DNA of 64,000 nucleotides from Desulfovibrio fairfieldensis (GTDB lineage: Bacteria; Desulfobacterota; Desulfovibrionia; Desulfovibrionales; Desulfovibrionaceae). The translations under genes were made by a program, and so were the position numbers. How positions within the stretch are numbered: position 1 is the first letter of the stretch; every line of letters begins with the position of its first letter. The stretch is from positions 3,004,501 to 3,068,500 of the forward strand of contig NZ_CP014229.1 in NCBI RefSeq assembly GCF_001553605.1, read 5' to 3'. Shown one piece after another: positions 26,332-35,300 of the stretch. Below the pieces are notes generated by a model that saw only the letters and a list, made by a program, of their open reading frames with translations, did no database searches and was not told the DNA's origin.

Positions 26332-26589
26332 GTGAACATTTCCCATCTTGAGCAAAGAACTCTTCACACCCTGGCCAAGGGTGGCAGAATCCTGATAATC
26401 CGCGACAGTTCCGGCAAGATAGCTGAGGTGGAATGCTATACCCGCGAGGGTTGGCTGCTCAGCGACTGCAGCCCGGAGATCTTCAAAAAGCTGAAAAGCA
26501 AAAAGCTCATCAGCTCGAAAAACAGTCTCCCTTACCGCATCACTTCCGAAGGTCTGCGCGCCGTGCGCGCCCAGACCGATAACCGCTGA
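26332..26589 (+). CDS. yjhX: TopAI/YjhX-family toxin (topoisomerase I inhibitor)
   Basis: This protein has 85 aa, exactly the length of E. coli YjhX, when started at GTG 26332 (GAGGT upstream). An ATG at 26275 gives a longer frame but lies outside the family. Conserved parts are [44 protein letters not shown] and the end VRAQTDNR. In E. coli this protein binds topoisomerase I and blocks growth. It is followed by a GNAT gene, as in the E. coli yjhX/yjhQ pair. Confidence 0.92.
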   Translation: MNISHLEQRTLHTLAKGGRILIIRDSSGKIAEVECYTREGWLLSDCSPEIFKKLKSKKLISSKNSLPYRITSEGLRAVRAQTDNR

Positions 26590-26615
26590 TGTTTCACCTC
26601 TCCATGGAGTCAACC

Positions 26616-27143
26616 ATGACTATCGCTATCCGCCCGGAATGCCCCGAGGATTTCCCCATTATTCACGACCTGGTGCGCACGGCCTTTGAAAACGCCGAGC
26701 ATGCAAGCGGCGACGAGCATTTTCTCGTGGATCGCCTGCGCCGTTCGCGGGAATATATTCCCGAACTCAGCCTGGTGGCCGAGGAAGACGGCCGCATCGT
26801 CGGCCACATCATGTTCACCAGGCTGAAGGTCGGGGAGACGACGGCTCTGGCCCTCGCCCCGCTGGCCGTGCCGCCTTCGCACCAGGGCAGAGGCATAGGC
26901 GGCGCCCTTATCCGGCGCGGGCATGAGATTGCCCGTTCTCTGGGCTGGGAATTCGTAATCCTGGTGGGGCATGCGGGCTATTACCCGCGCTTCGGCTACA
27001 AGCCCGCCGCTTCTTTCGGCCTTGTTTCCCCTTTTGAGGTGCCGGAGGAAGCCTTTATGGCCGTCAACCTCAGAGGCGGGGCGGAACGCCTGTCCGGCCT
27101 GCTGCAGTACTCCCCGGCATTCTTCCCGGAGAGTCCGGCATAA
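26616..27143 (+). CDS. yjhQ: YjhQ-like GNAT acetyltransferase (probable antitoxin partner)
   Basis: This protein has 175 aa. The GNAT fold is clear: IRPECPEDFPIIHDLVRTAF at the N-terminus, the acetyl-CoA loop PPSHQGRGIGGALIRRG and GHAGYYPRFGYKPA. It starts 26 bp after the toxin gene with GGAG before ATG. In E. coli YjhQ is the antitoxin of YjhX. The pairing here is inferred from family and order. Confidence 0.88.
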   Translation: MTIAIRPECPEDFPIIHDLVRTAFENAEHASGDEHFLVDRLRRSREYIPELSLVAEEDGRIVGHIMFTRLKVGETTALALAPLAVPPSHQGRGIGGALIRRGHEIARSLGWEFVILVGHAGYYPRFGYKPAASFGLVSPFEVPEEAFMAVNLRGGAERLSGLLQYSPAFFPESPA

Positions 27144-27247
27144 CCTTATACCCGTCCTCTTCCCGGCGGCGGTTGAACTTCCGCCGCCGGGAAAGGGCGC
27201 ATCTCCGGAATGTGGAGGAGGTAACGCACATATGCCCAGGGCTGAGA

Positions 27248-28078
27248 CTAGTAGAGTTTTTCCAGCAGCTCGGCCTCGTCCTCCAGGCTGTAGCAGTGTT
27301 CCTCCGCCGGAAAGGTTCCGCCCTTGACTTCTTGCGCGTAGACCGTGAAGGCCGCGCGCATGGCTTCGCCCACCTCCCCGAAACGCTTGACGAATTTGGG
27401 GGCCACGGTATCGCAGAGGCCCAGCATGTCCTGCCAGACCAGCACCTGGCCGTCGCACTCGGGTCCCGCGCCGATGCCGATGACCGGTATTTCCAGCTCC
27501 TTGCTGACGCGGGCGGCCAGGGCGGCGGGTACGCATTCCAGCACCAGGGAAAAGGCCCCGGCCTCCTGCAAAGCGCGGGCGTCATCCAGCAGCTTCTGGG
27601 CGGCGGCCAGGCTTTTGCCCTGTACCTTGTAACCGCCGAAAGCATTGACCGACTGCGGGGTCAGGCCCAGATGGCCCATGACCGGGATGGACGCCCGCGT
27701 GAGCCCGCGCACCTCGTCGCAGAAGTCCGCGCCGCCTTCCAGCTTGACGGCCTGGGCCCGGCCTTCCTTGACCAGCCGACCGGCATTGCGCACGGTGTCG
27801 GTCACGGAAACCTGGCAGCTCATGAAGGGCATGTCGCAGACCACCAGGGCCGAGCATGCGCCGCGCGCCACAGCCGCGCAATGGCGGATCATGTCCTCCA
27901 GGGTGACGGAGAGGGTGTCCGGGTAGCCCAGCATGACCATGCCCAGCGAATCCCCCACCAGCAGGGCATTGACGCCGGTCCGGTCCATGAGCTTGGCCGT
28001 GCTGTAGTCATAGGCCGTGAGCATGACCAGTTTTTCCCGGCCCTTGGCCTGCCTGAACGTGGCGACGGTGTTTTTCAT
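27248..28078 (-). CDS. panB: 3-methyl-2-oxobutanoate hydroxymethyltransferase
   Basis: This protein has 276 aa. It makes ketopantoate from 2-oxoisovalerate and methylene-tetrahydrofolate in pantothenate/CoA synthesis. Signatures are LTAYDYSTAKLMD, LLVGDSLGMVMLGY, VMGHLGLTPQSVNAFGGYK and VIGIGAGPECDGQVLV. It overlaps speB by 4 nt (ATGA). Confidence 0.97.
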   Translation of the reverse strand: MKNTVATFRQAKGREKLVMLTAYDYSTAKLMDRTGVNALLVGDSLGMVMLGYPDTLSVTLEDMIRHCAAVARGACSALVVCDMPFMSCQVSVTDTVRNAGRLVKEGRAQAVKLEGGADFCDEVRGLTRASIPVMGHLGLTPQSVNAFGGYKVQGKSLAAAQKLLDDARALQEAGAFSLVLECVPAALAARVSKELEIPVIGIGAGPECDGQVLVWQDMLGLCDTVAPKFVKRFGEVGEAMRAAFTVYAQEVKGGTFPAEEHCYSLEDEAELLEKLY

Positions 28079-28971
28079 GCCTTTTTCCCCTGCAAGTCTG
28101 TCCGGCCCTGCAGGGCCAGGGCCATGAGCAGATGCGTCAGTTTAGCGGCGGTGAAGTTTGCGTGGTGCAGGCCCGGAATGGGAGCCAGTTCCACCACGTC
28201 CAGGCCCACGATTTCACGGTCCCGCGCGCAGCGCTCCAGAATGAACTGGGCTTCGCGCCAGGAAATGCCGCCCGGCGACGGCGTGCCCGTGGCCGGCATC
28301 AGCGAAGAGTCCAGGCCGTCCACGTCAAAGCTGATGTAGATGCGGCGCGGAAAATCCTCGGGCAGGGGTTGTTCGGGCAGACCCACGCGGGCCAGAAAAT
28401 AGGCGTCATAATGGGTGACGTTGTAGCGTTTGCGTACCTCGGCCTCCTCCCGGCTCATGTCGCGCACCGCGAACTGCACCAGCGGCAGGCCCAGGTCGGC
28501 CACGGCCCGGTGCATGACGCAGGCGTGGGAAAAGGGATCGCCCTCATATTCGGGCCGCAGGTCCGCATGCGCGTCAAACTGGACGATGCCGAAAGGTTCG
28601 TTCTTTTCCCGCGCCTGCCGGGCCAGGGCCCGCAGCGCGCCCAGACTCACGGTATGCTCGCCGCCCAGCAGCACGGGCACGGCCTTGCAATCCAGAGCCC
28701 GGCGCGTGGCGGACTCAATGCGGGCCAACACCCCTTCCACCGGCCCGGCACAGTCCACGGGCGGCGCGGTATAAAAACCTGACTCGCCCGGCGCAAGCCC
28801 GCTTTCCCAGGCTTCCAACTGCCGGGAGGCGTCCAGCAGGGCCGCCGGGCCCTGCGCCGCGCCGCCGCCGTAGGAGACGCTGCGCTCCAGCGGCGCGGGG
28901 ATGATGTGAAAGGCCGCGTCCTCGGGCCGTGCCGGAGCATACTCCGAAGCCAGAAAGTTTTGCTGATCCAT
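28075..28971 (-). CDS. speB: Agmatinase / ureohydrolase
   Basis: This protein has 298 aa. The ureohydrolase metal sites are all present: LLGGEHTVSLG, VQFDAHADLRPEYEG with FSHACVMH, and SFDVDGLDSSLMPATG. It likely turns agmatine into putrescine and urea. It is translationally coupled to panB, so the pair may be co-regulated, although the pathways differ. Confidence 0.92.
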   Translation of the reverse strand: MDQQNFLASEYAPARPEDAAFHIIPAPLERSVSYGGGAAQGPAALLDASRQLEAWESGLAPGESGFYTAPPVDCAGPVEGVLARIESATRRALDCKAVPVLLGGEHTVSLGALRALARQAREKNEPFGIVQFDAHADLRPEYEGDPFSHACVMHRAVADLGLPLVQFAVRDMSREEAEVRKRYNVTHYDAYFLARVGLPEQPLPEDFPRRIYISFDVDGLDSSLMPATGTPSPGGISWREAQFILERCARDREIVGLDVVELAPIPGLHHANFTAAKLTHLLMALALQGRTDLQGKKA

Positions 28972-29737
28972 GCTGTCCCATCCTCAGCGCGGCTTTATGG
29001 CGAAGCCGCGCGCAATGTAAGGCTTGCACGCCGTTATCCGCGCGCCGCCAGTATAACGCCGCCACCCGCATCCGTAAACGGGCGGGCGCGGCGCGGGCGG
29101 GGCAGACATATCAAATTTCATATTTCCTGCCATCATTGCCTATCGTGATTATCCGGGAAAAACAGACTTTCGTGCGCTGCCCGCGTCATCCGTTTACGCT
29201 ACGCTCCGGTAGGGCAGAGGAGGATTTGCTCAATTCTACGGGGAGGCCAGATCATAAATAGTAACTATTTGAAATAAATATACGTATGCATAGCTTGGCG
29301 GCATTTTTTAGATGGGTCTGCCCTAGCGGCATGGCAGACGACCACAGGGAGGAGGCAATAAAAAACGGCCCGCTTGGGGAGGCAGGCCGTTTTGTTTGGA
29401 GGAGGCTGTCAGCAAAAGAAAGGAAGGTACTTTTTATATTGCAACTGGCATGCCAAATTAGATTTTCTCGAAAATTTATTTAACATTCTGAAATATAATG
29501 TAAAAATTTTTCAGTTGCTACGCCGCTGCGTAAAAAATTTTATACACCGGCAAGCCCGATCCAACCCTACAGGCATGTGGACGTACAAAAAATTATCTCC
29601 ACTCAAGACTACAACATCGAGAAAAACAGAACCGTCCTTCAGGCCAAGACGTGCATGGAGGAACGCCGCCGGGCTGCCGGTCTTGATGCCCACGCCACAG
29701 AAAGCGGGTGTGTGCCGCTTCAGAAAAAGACAGTCAC
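28972..29737. other. Low-GC intergenic stretch without a gene
   Basis: I see no credible gene here. From about 29120 to 29560 the GC content falls well below the flanks. It contains a GTCTGCC/GGCAGAC hairpin (29316-29339) and a bidirectional terminator-like stem AAAACGGCC/GGCCGTTTT (29362-29393). It may be the remains of an insertion. Confidence 0.5.
29362..29397. terminator. Bidirectional terminator-like hairpin
   Basis: A 9-bp stem AAAACGGCC/GGCCGTTTT is flanked by A-rich and T-rich runs (TTTTGTTT follows). Confidence 0.55.
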
Positions 29738-29887
29738 TAGGGTCTGTTAACACTATAGAATTTTTGTTCGCCTGCAAGGAAGATAAACCTGCTTTGAGGG
29801 AGTGTACTCTTCTGGTACTCGACCGAAAAAGCAGGTGAAATCTGACGCGGCAAGGAGGGCAAAAAGGCATAGCGTTAACAGGCCCTA
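29738..29887. repeat. Hairpin repeat family 1, long copy (near-identical to 19303-19451)
   Basis: It is the same 149/150-bp element, in the same orientation, with one extra A near CAAGGAGGGC. The near identity of the two copies 10.4 kb apart suggests recent duplication or gene conversion. Confidence 0.9.
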
Positions 29888-30131
29888 GAGCAAGTTCACT
29901 TTGAAATTGCTCTGGCGGCTGCGTAAGCAGACGCCAGCCACGAGCGTCAGCCGTTGGCGGCTATGCCGCCTTACGGATGACGACAGCAGAGCTAAGCGCC
30001 GGAGACCGACCCGAAGGGTGGCCCGCAGGGCCATGGCCGTAGGCACGCGAAGCGCGCCGTACGGACATCGAGAGCAGGGCGAGCGGCTTAAAAACTTTGA
30101 GAATGTCAACTCTCAAAGTTAATTTGCTCTA
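29886..30131. repeat. TAGAGC-ended cassette
   Basis: It starts TAGAGCAAGTTCACTTTG and ends TTAATTTGCTCTA. Inside are palindromes (ACTTTGAAATTGCTCT region; AACTTTGAGA/TCTCAAAGTT) and the module TTACGGATGACGACAGCAG. The first 50 bp are the inverted copy of 19552-19601. Confidence 0.78.
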
Positions 30132-30177
30132 GGCGCTGGTCACAGGTGACGCCCGTCAGCAACGGGGACGGCCCCCC

Positions 30178-30352
30178 CAGAGCAAAGTAACTTTGAAAAG
30201 TTACTTTGCTCTGGGGGCTACGAAAACTGGAGCCGGCGGAACGGCCGGCGGCCTACAGATAAGGACAGCACTGCTGCGAGTGGCGACAGAACGACAGGTT
30301 GAAGGCGGCGTCAACATTGAGAATGCCAATTCTCAAAGGCAATCCGCTCTAA
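30178..30352. repeat. TAGAGC-ended cassette at the 3' end of a hypothetical gene
   Basis: It begins with the long palindrome CAGAGCAAAGTAACTTTG (30178-30213 overall) and ends GGCAATCCGCTCTA. It holds the module CTACAGATAAGGACAGCA, which also occurs near 59705 inside ylxR. Its right end supplies the TAG stop of the minus-strand gene at 30349. Confidence 0.78.
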
Positions 30353-30882
30353 TGTATCGTGTCTTTGCCCTGCGCGGCCGCGCCCTGGCCCGACATGGCC
30401 AGCCTGTTCGCCAGCTCCTTGGCTCCCGGCGTTTCCCGCCACTGGGTGAAAAGCTTGCGCCAGGCCCCGAATTCCAGAAAACCCTGGTCCAGCTGGCTCT
30501 CGTGCATCTGCACCCAGGCATTGAACAATTGCATCTGAACCTGGAAGGTGGCGCTCTCAAAAATGGTGGAAGTCATGTCCTTGGGCAGGCTCTTGCCGTC
30601 CAGGTTGTCCAGCACGAACGTGCACACGGCCCGGCGGGAGGTTTCAAAATCCACTTCCCGGCCGTTCATATCCTCGGCCAACGGCAGCAGATGGGGATAG
30701 AGTTCCTTGATCCGCTCCATACCCTTCTCGGGCACGGCCAGAAAAAGCGGCGCCTCGCCGTCCGGCCCGGCGGGCGCGTCCGGCTTTTCGGTAATAAAAT
30801 AAAAACGCAGCCAGTTCTCGAACATCACGGCTTCAAGAACCTGAAAAACCGCGTTCTGAAATTGTTCCTGTTGTTCAGGCAT
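30349..30882 (-). CDS. Hypothetical protein
   Basis: This protein has 177 aa and I do not recognise a named family. It is rich in aromatic and acidic residues (FENWLRFYFITEK, LYPHLLPLAEDMNG, FNAWVQMHESQL, FGAWRKLFTQWRE). It has no signal peptide or membrane segment, so it is probably cytoplasmic and helical. Composition and codon use match the neighbours, which supports a real gene. It ends at a repeat cassette that provides its stop codon. It is divergent from the helicase gene at 30999. Confidence 0.7.
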   Translation of the reverse strand: MPEQQEQFQNAVFQVLEAVMFENWLRFYFITEKPDAPAGPDGEAPLFLAVPEKGMERIKELYPHLLPLAEDMNGREVDFETSRRAVCTFVLDNLDGKSLPKDMTSTIFESATFQVQMQLFNAWVQMHESQLDQGFLEFGAWRKLFTQWRETPGAKELANRLAMSGQGAAAQGKDTIH

Positions 30883-30998
30883 GTCATTTTTCCTCCGCTA
30901 GGCGTATATTTTTAATAATAGACGCGGGCACAGGCCGCGTCAATGCGGGGTTGCGCGCGGCTCTGGCTTGTGCACACGGCTTATGCTATGCTGATCTC

Positions 30999-33299
30999 AT
31001 GATTGATTACGCCCAGGCCCTCAACGAAGCCCAGTACGCGGCGGCCACCAGCGGCGACGGTCCCGTGCTGGTCGTGGCAGGCGCGGGCAGCGGCAAAACC
31101 CGCACCATCGTCTACCGCCTGGCCTGGCTGGCCGAGCACGGCGTCGCGCCCACGTCCATCCTGCTGCTGACCTTCACCCGCAAGGCCGCGCAAGAGATGC
31201 TCCAGCGCGCGGGCATGCTTCTGGACCAGGGCCTTTCCGGCGTTCAGGGCGGCACCTTCCACGCCTTCGCCTACGGCGTGCTGCGCCGCTGGCGCCCCGC
31301 CTGGCTGGGCGAACGGCCCTTCACGGTCATGGATTCGGCGGACATCACGGCGGCGGTCAAATACTGCAAGGACGAGCTCAAGTTGGGCCGGGGCGACCGC
31401 TCCTTCCCCAAGACCCAGAGCATCGTGGGCCTGCTGAGCAAAGCCCGGAACAAGGAATTGTCCCTGGAAGAAGTGCTGCGGCGCGAAGCCTTCCACCTTC
31501 TGCCCCACACCGAAGCCCTCGCGGCTCTGGGCGAAGCCTATACCGCCTACCGCCGCGAAAAGGGCCTGCTGGACTACGACGACCTGCTCTTTGAGCTGGA
31601 AACCCTGCTGCGCGAAAACCAGGCCGCCGCCGAAGCCCTGCGCCTGCGCTTCAGCCATATCCTGGTGGACGAATACCAGGACACCAATCTGGTCCAGGCC
31701 CGCATTGTGCGCCTGCTGGCCGGGCCGCCCGACAAGGATGCGAACGGCGGGGAAACCACATCCATAACCGGCAACGTCATGGCCGTGGGCGACGAAGCCC
31801 AGTCCATCTATGCCTTTCGCGGGGCCAATGTCCGCAATATTCTGGATTTCCCCAAACTTTTTCCGGGCACGCGCATCATCCGCCTGGAGGAGAATTACCG
31901 CTCCACCAAGCCCGTGCTGGACGTGGCCAACAGCCTTTTGGCCCACGCGGCGGAATCCTTCCGGAAGACCCTGTTCACCCGCAAGGAAGGCGGCGACCCG
32001 GTGCGCCTGGTCACGCCGCTCAGCGACATGAGCCAGGCCAAGCTGGTGGTGCGCCGCATCGAGGAACTGCTGGACACGCATCTGCCCCACGAAATCGCGG
32101 TGCTCTTCCGCGCGGGCTTCCATTCCTACAACCTGGAAATGGCCCTGAACCAGACGGGCATTCCCTTCCGCAAATACGGCGGCCTGCGCTATACCGAGGC
32201 CGCGCACGTCAAGGACGTCATCGCCTACGCCCGTCTGGTGCTCAACCCCCTGGACCTGCCCGCCTTCGCGCGGGTGGCGGCACTGCACAGCGGCATCGGC
32301 CCCAAGACAGTGCAGAAGCTCTATGCCGTGGCCTTGGGCGGGGACGCCAAAGCCGTGGAAAAGGCCTTTGCCCGCCATCCGGATCTGCTGGAAGACATGC
32401 GCTTCGTGGACGACCTGCGCGCCCGGCCGCAGAGCCCGGCGGCCCTGTTCGGGGCCGTGTTGGAGCACTACCGGCCCCGGCTGGAAAGCACCTACCCCGA
32501 AGACTGGCCCCGCCGCCAGCAGGGCCTGGAGGAAATCATCCAGATGGCCGCCGGGTACAGCGAGCTGGACCTCTTTGTGGCGGATCTGGCCCTGGAGTCG
32601 CCGGAAGAGGACGAAAACGACGGCGAGGGGCGCATCACCTTGTCCACCGTGCATTCGGCCAAGGGCCTGGAATGGAACGCCGTGCTGATCATCGATCTGG
32701 TGGAGGACCGCTTTCCCTCCCGCCACGCCCTGGCCCGGCCCGAGGATTTTGAGGAGGAGCGCCGCCTGATGTACGTGGCCTGCACCCGCGCCCGCCAGGA
32801 TCTGGAACTGTACGCCCCGGCGGCCATCTACAGCCGGGCCGAGCGCGGCAGCCTGCACGTCAGCCAGAGCCCCTTTGTGCGCGAGCTGTCCCCCGGCCTG
32901 ACCGAAGAATGGGTGGAAGGCTTCGGCGGGATACTCAGCCGCCGCGGAAGCTGCTTTTCCGGCGTGGGCGGCGTGCGCGGCCGTTTGCTGCCCCCCGCGC
33001 GTCAGGCGGTTCCCGCCTTTCCCGGCCCAGCCGGAGAAGGCACGGCCTTTGACGACTGCCAGCTCCTGCCTGAAAGCGGCTCCGTGTCGTCGTTTCAGGC
33101 CGAGGTTCAGGATAGCGCGGATGACGCAACATCTCCCACCGCTTCCACGTCCGGCACGGCCCGGCTCTGCCACTGCCGCCACCGCATTTTCGGCCGGGGC
33201 AAGATCATCAAACACTTGCCTCCGGACAAGGTGCAGGTGAATTTTCCCGGTTTCGGGCTGAAAGTCATTCTGACCGAATATCTGCTCATGGAGAACTGA
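30999..33299 (+). CDS. UvrD/Rep/PcrA-type ATP-dependent DNA helicase
   Basis: This protein has 766 aa. It has all superfamily 1 motifs: Walker A VAGAGSGKTRTI, TFTRKAAQEM, DEYQDTN, GDEAQSIYAFRGA, ENYRST, STVHSAKGLEWN and YVACTRARQDL. It unwinds DNA 3'-5' in repair or replication restart. No nuclease domain is seen. The C-terminal ~120 residues are Pro/Ser/Ala-rich and end in a short tudor-like fold region (GRGKIIKHLPPDKVQVNFPG), as in PcrA/UvrD. ATG 30999 begins MIDYAQALNEAQ, typical for the family. thiL follows after 1 bp. Confidence 0.93.
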   Translation: MIDYAQALNEAQYAAATSGDGPVLVVAGAGSGKTRTIVYRLAWLAEHGVAPTSILLLTFTRKAAQEMLQRAGMLLDQGLSGVQGGTFHAFAYGVLRRWRPAWLGERPFTVMDSADITAAVKYCKDELKLGRGDRSFPKTQSIVGLLSKARNKELSLEEVLRREAFHLLPHTEALAALGEAYTAYRREKGLLDYDDLLFELETLLRENQAAAEALRLRFSHILVDEYQDTNLVQARIVRLLAGPPDKDANGGETTSITGNVMAVGDEAQSIYAFRGANVRNILDFPKLFPGTRIIRLEENYRSTKPVLDVANSLLAHAAESFRKTLFTRKEGGDPVRLVTPLSDMSQAKLVVRRIEELLDTHLPHEIAVLFRAGFHSYNLEMALNQTGIPFRKYGGLRYTEAAHVKDVIAYARLVLNPLDLPAFARVAALHSGIGPKTVQKLYAVALGGDAKAVEKAFARHPDLLEDMRFVDDLRARPQSPAALFGAVLEHYRPRLESTYPEDWPRRQQGLEEIIQMAAGYSELDLFVADLALESPEEDENDGEGRITLSTVHSAKGLEWNAVLIIDLVEDRFPSRHALARPEDFEEERRLMYVACTRARQDLELYAPAAIYSRAERGSLHVSQSPFVRELSPGLTEEWVEGFGGILSRRGSCFSGVGGVRGRLLPPARQAVPAFPGPAGEGTAFDDCQLLPESGSVSSFQAEVQDSADDATSPTASTSGTARLCHCRHRIFGRGKIIKHLPPDKVQVNFPGFGLKVILTEYLLMEN

Positions 33300-33300
33300 C

Positions 33301-34374
33301 ATGGTTCCGGCCCCGCCATCCCCTTCTGCTTCCCCCTTTTCCGAGGACGGCATTCTGGCCTGCCTCGCCCGCCATTTTCCCCAGACACACGCCTCTCTGC
33401 TGCTGGGCCGGGGCGACGACTGCGCTGTGCTCAAGGCCGGGCGGCCCCTGTGCGTGAGCAGCGACCTCTTTCTGGAAGACATCCACTTCCGGCGCTCCTA
33501 TTTCAGCCCCGAGGACATGGGGCACAAGGCCCTGGCCGTCAACGTCAGCGATCTGGCCGCCTGCGGGTCCCGGCCTCTGGGCTTCACCCTCTGCCTGGGC
33601 CTGCCGGACTGGGTGGACATGGCCTGGCTGGAAGCCTTTTTCAGCGGCATGGCCGCCCTGGCCGGACAGCAGCGCATGGCCCTGGCCGGGGGGGATCTCT
33701 CCCGTTGCCGGCAATTGCACATCTGCGTGACGGTCTGGGGCGAAACCGCCGAGCCCGGCGGTTTTCTGGCGCGCGGCGGCAGCATGCCCGGCGACAGCCT
33801 CTTTGTGGTGGGCCGCGTGGGCCTGGCGCGGGTGGGCCTGCATATGCTGGAGGCTTGCGGCCGCGATGCCCTGCGGGACTGGCCCGAGGCCTGCGCCGCC
33901 CATTTGCGGCCCGAACCCCAGGTGGACGCGGGCCTGATGCTGGCGCGCGCGGGCTACAACGCCCGGCCGCCCGCGCTCATGGACCTTTCCGACGGCATCA
34001 TCCGCGATCTGCCCCGCCTGCTGGGCCTGAGCGGCGAACTGCGCGCCGGAGCCGAAAAAGGCCGGGACAATCATGGTCTGGGCGCGGCTATCCTGCTGCC
34101 CCAAGGCCTGCTGCACGCCGAAGTGCTGCGCTACGCCCGGGAGCAGGGCAAAAATCCGGTCCACGAAGCCCTGCTGGGCGGCGAGGACTACGCCCTGCTG
34201 GGTTCCTGCGCGCCGGACATGCTGCCTTCCCTGCACGCGGCCATCCCCGGCTTTTGCAGCATCGGCACGGTCACGGCAGGCGGCGGCATCATCTGCAACA
34301 ACGAGCCCCTGGACTGCCTGCACGGCTTTGACCACTTTGAAAGCGGCGACCGGGAAGGCATCGAGGCCGACTGA
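33301..34374 (+). CDS. thiL: Thiamine-monophosphate kinase
   Basis: This protein has 357 aa. It phosphorylates thiamine phosphate to the ThDP cofactor. Motifs are GRGDDCAVL, HFRRSYFSPEDMGHKALAVNVSDLAACG, ALAGGDLSR and DLSDGIIRDLPRL, with LLGGEDYALL near the end. GGAG within the end of the helicase gene precedes the ATG. It overlaps the next gene by TGATG. Confidence 0.94.
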   Translation: MVPAPPSPSASPFSEDGILACLARHFPQTHASLLLGRGDDCAVLKAGRPLCVSSDLFLEDIHFRRSYFSPEDMGHKALAVNVSDLAACGSRPLGFTLCLGLPDWVDMAWLEAFFSGMAALAGQQRMALAGGDLSRCRQLHICVTVWGETAEPGGFLARGGSMPGDSLFVVGRVGLARVGLHMLEACGRDALRDWPEACAAHLRPEPQVDAGLMLARAGYNARPPALMDLSDGIIRDLPRLLGLSGELRAGAEKGRDNHGLGAAILLPQGLLHAEVLRYAREQGKNPVHEALLGGEDYALLGSCAPDMLPSLHAAIPGFCSIGTVTAGGGIICNNEPLDCLHGFDHFESGDREGIEAD

Positions 34375-35300
34375 TGTGCGCCCACTTGGCCGTTGTCACC
34401 TGGAACAGGCTCGCGCTTACCCGTATCTGCCTTGAAAGCCTGCTGGCCCGAACCCCGCCGGGCTATACGCTGACCATTGTGGACAACGGCAGTGAGGACG
34501 GCAGCCGGGAGTATCTGCAAAGCCTGGCCGCCGCCCATGCGCATATCCGCCTGAAGCTGCTTTCCCGCAATATGGGCGTCAGCGTGGCCGCCAATCTGGC
34601 CTGGGATGACGCGGCGAACGACGATTTTTACATCAAACTGGACAATGATGTGGAGATTCTGGATCCGCTCTGGTTGGAGCGGCTCACACGATTGCTGGCG
34701 CAAAATCCGCAGGTGGGCATGGCCGCCTACAGGCTCTGCGACTGGCATGAGCCCTCCCGTCAACCGCTTGTCCTGCGCGACGGCGGCGAAGCGGAACTGA
34801 CCACGGTCTGCGGCGGGGGCTGCGTCTGTATTCCCCGCGCGGTATATGAGCGCCTGGGCTTCTGGAATGAAGGTTACGGCAGATACGGACATGAGGATCA
34901 GGATTACAGCTGGCGGGCACGAAAAGCCGGCTATGCGCTGGCTTCGGTCGCGGCCGAAGGCATGGTGCGCCATCTGGGCTATGCCGAGGGCATGGTGGAC
35001 GCGGACATCGAGCGCGGCAAAAAAACGAGTAACCAGTCCCGCCTTTCCGGCGACACCGCCTATTATCTCAATCTGCTGCTGTTTGACGAAGGCCTGCTGC
35101 CGTTGCGGATGATCCGTAAATACCTGCCGGTGGAAAAGGAAGGCCGCATTTCCTTTGCGCTGAATCCCGCCTACCGGCCGGTGCAGAAGCTGCTGAACAC
35201 CCTGGCCCGGACCGTCGAGGTGGACGCGTCGGGCGAGCTGTCCCGCCTGGACCTGAGCGCATGGCGGCAAGGAGCAAGCGAGTATGAATCCGAATCCTGA
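34374..35300 (+). CDS. Family 2 glycosyltransferase (GT-A fold)
   Basis: This protein has 308 aa. The N-terminal nucleotide-sugar site is VVTWNRLALTRICLESLLA with IVDNGSEDGSREYL; the DxD-like motif is KLDNDVEI. GRYGHEDQDYSWRARKAGY is the conserved ED-rich acceptor region. It may glycosylate surface polysaccharide or a protein. It is coupled to thiL (TGATG) and overlaps the aldolase gene by 17 nt. Confidence 0.9.
   Translation: MCAHLAVVTWNRLALTRICLESLLARTPPGYTLTIVDNGSEDGSREYLQSLAAAHAHIRLKLLSRNMGVSVAANLAWDDAANDDFYIKLDNDVEILDPLWLERLTRLLAQNPQVGMAAYRLCDWHEPSRQPLVLRDGGEAELTTVCGGGCVCIPRAVYERLGFWNEGYGRYGHEDQDYSWRARKAGYALASVAAEGMVRHLGYAEGMVDADIERGKKTSNQSRLSGDTAYYLNLLLFDEGLLPLRMIRKYLPVEKEGRISFALNPAYRPVQKLLNTLARTVEVDASGELSRLDLSAWRQGASEYESES

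Noticed and set aside
26275..26589. YjhX-like protein started at ATG 26275
   Set aside because: It adds 19 non-family residues; GTG 26332 with GAGGT gives exactly 85 aa.
28972..29737. Small frames in the low-GC gap as genes (for example 29286-29483)
   Set aside because: No ribosome site, no recognisable motif, and they run across hairpins.
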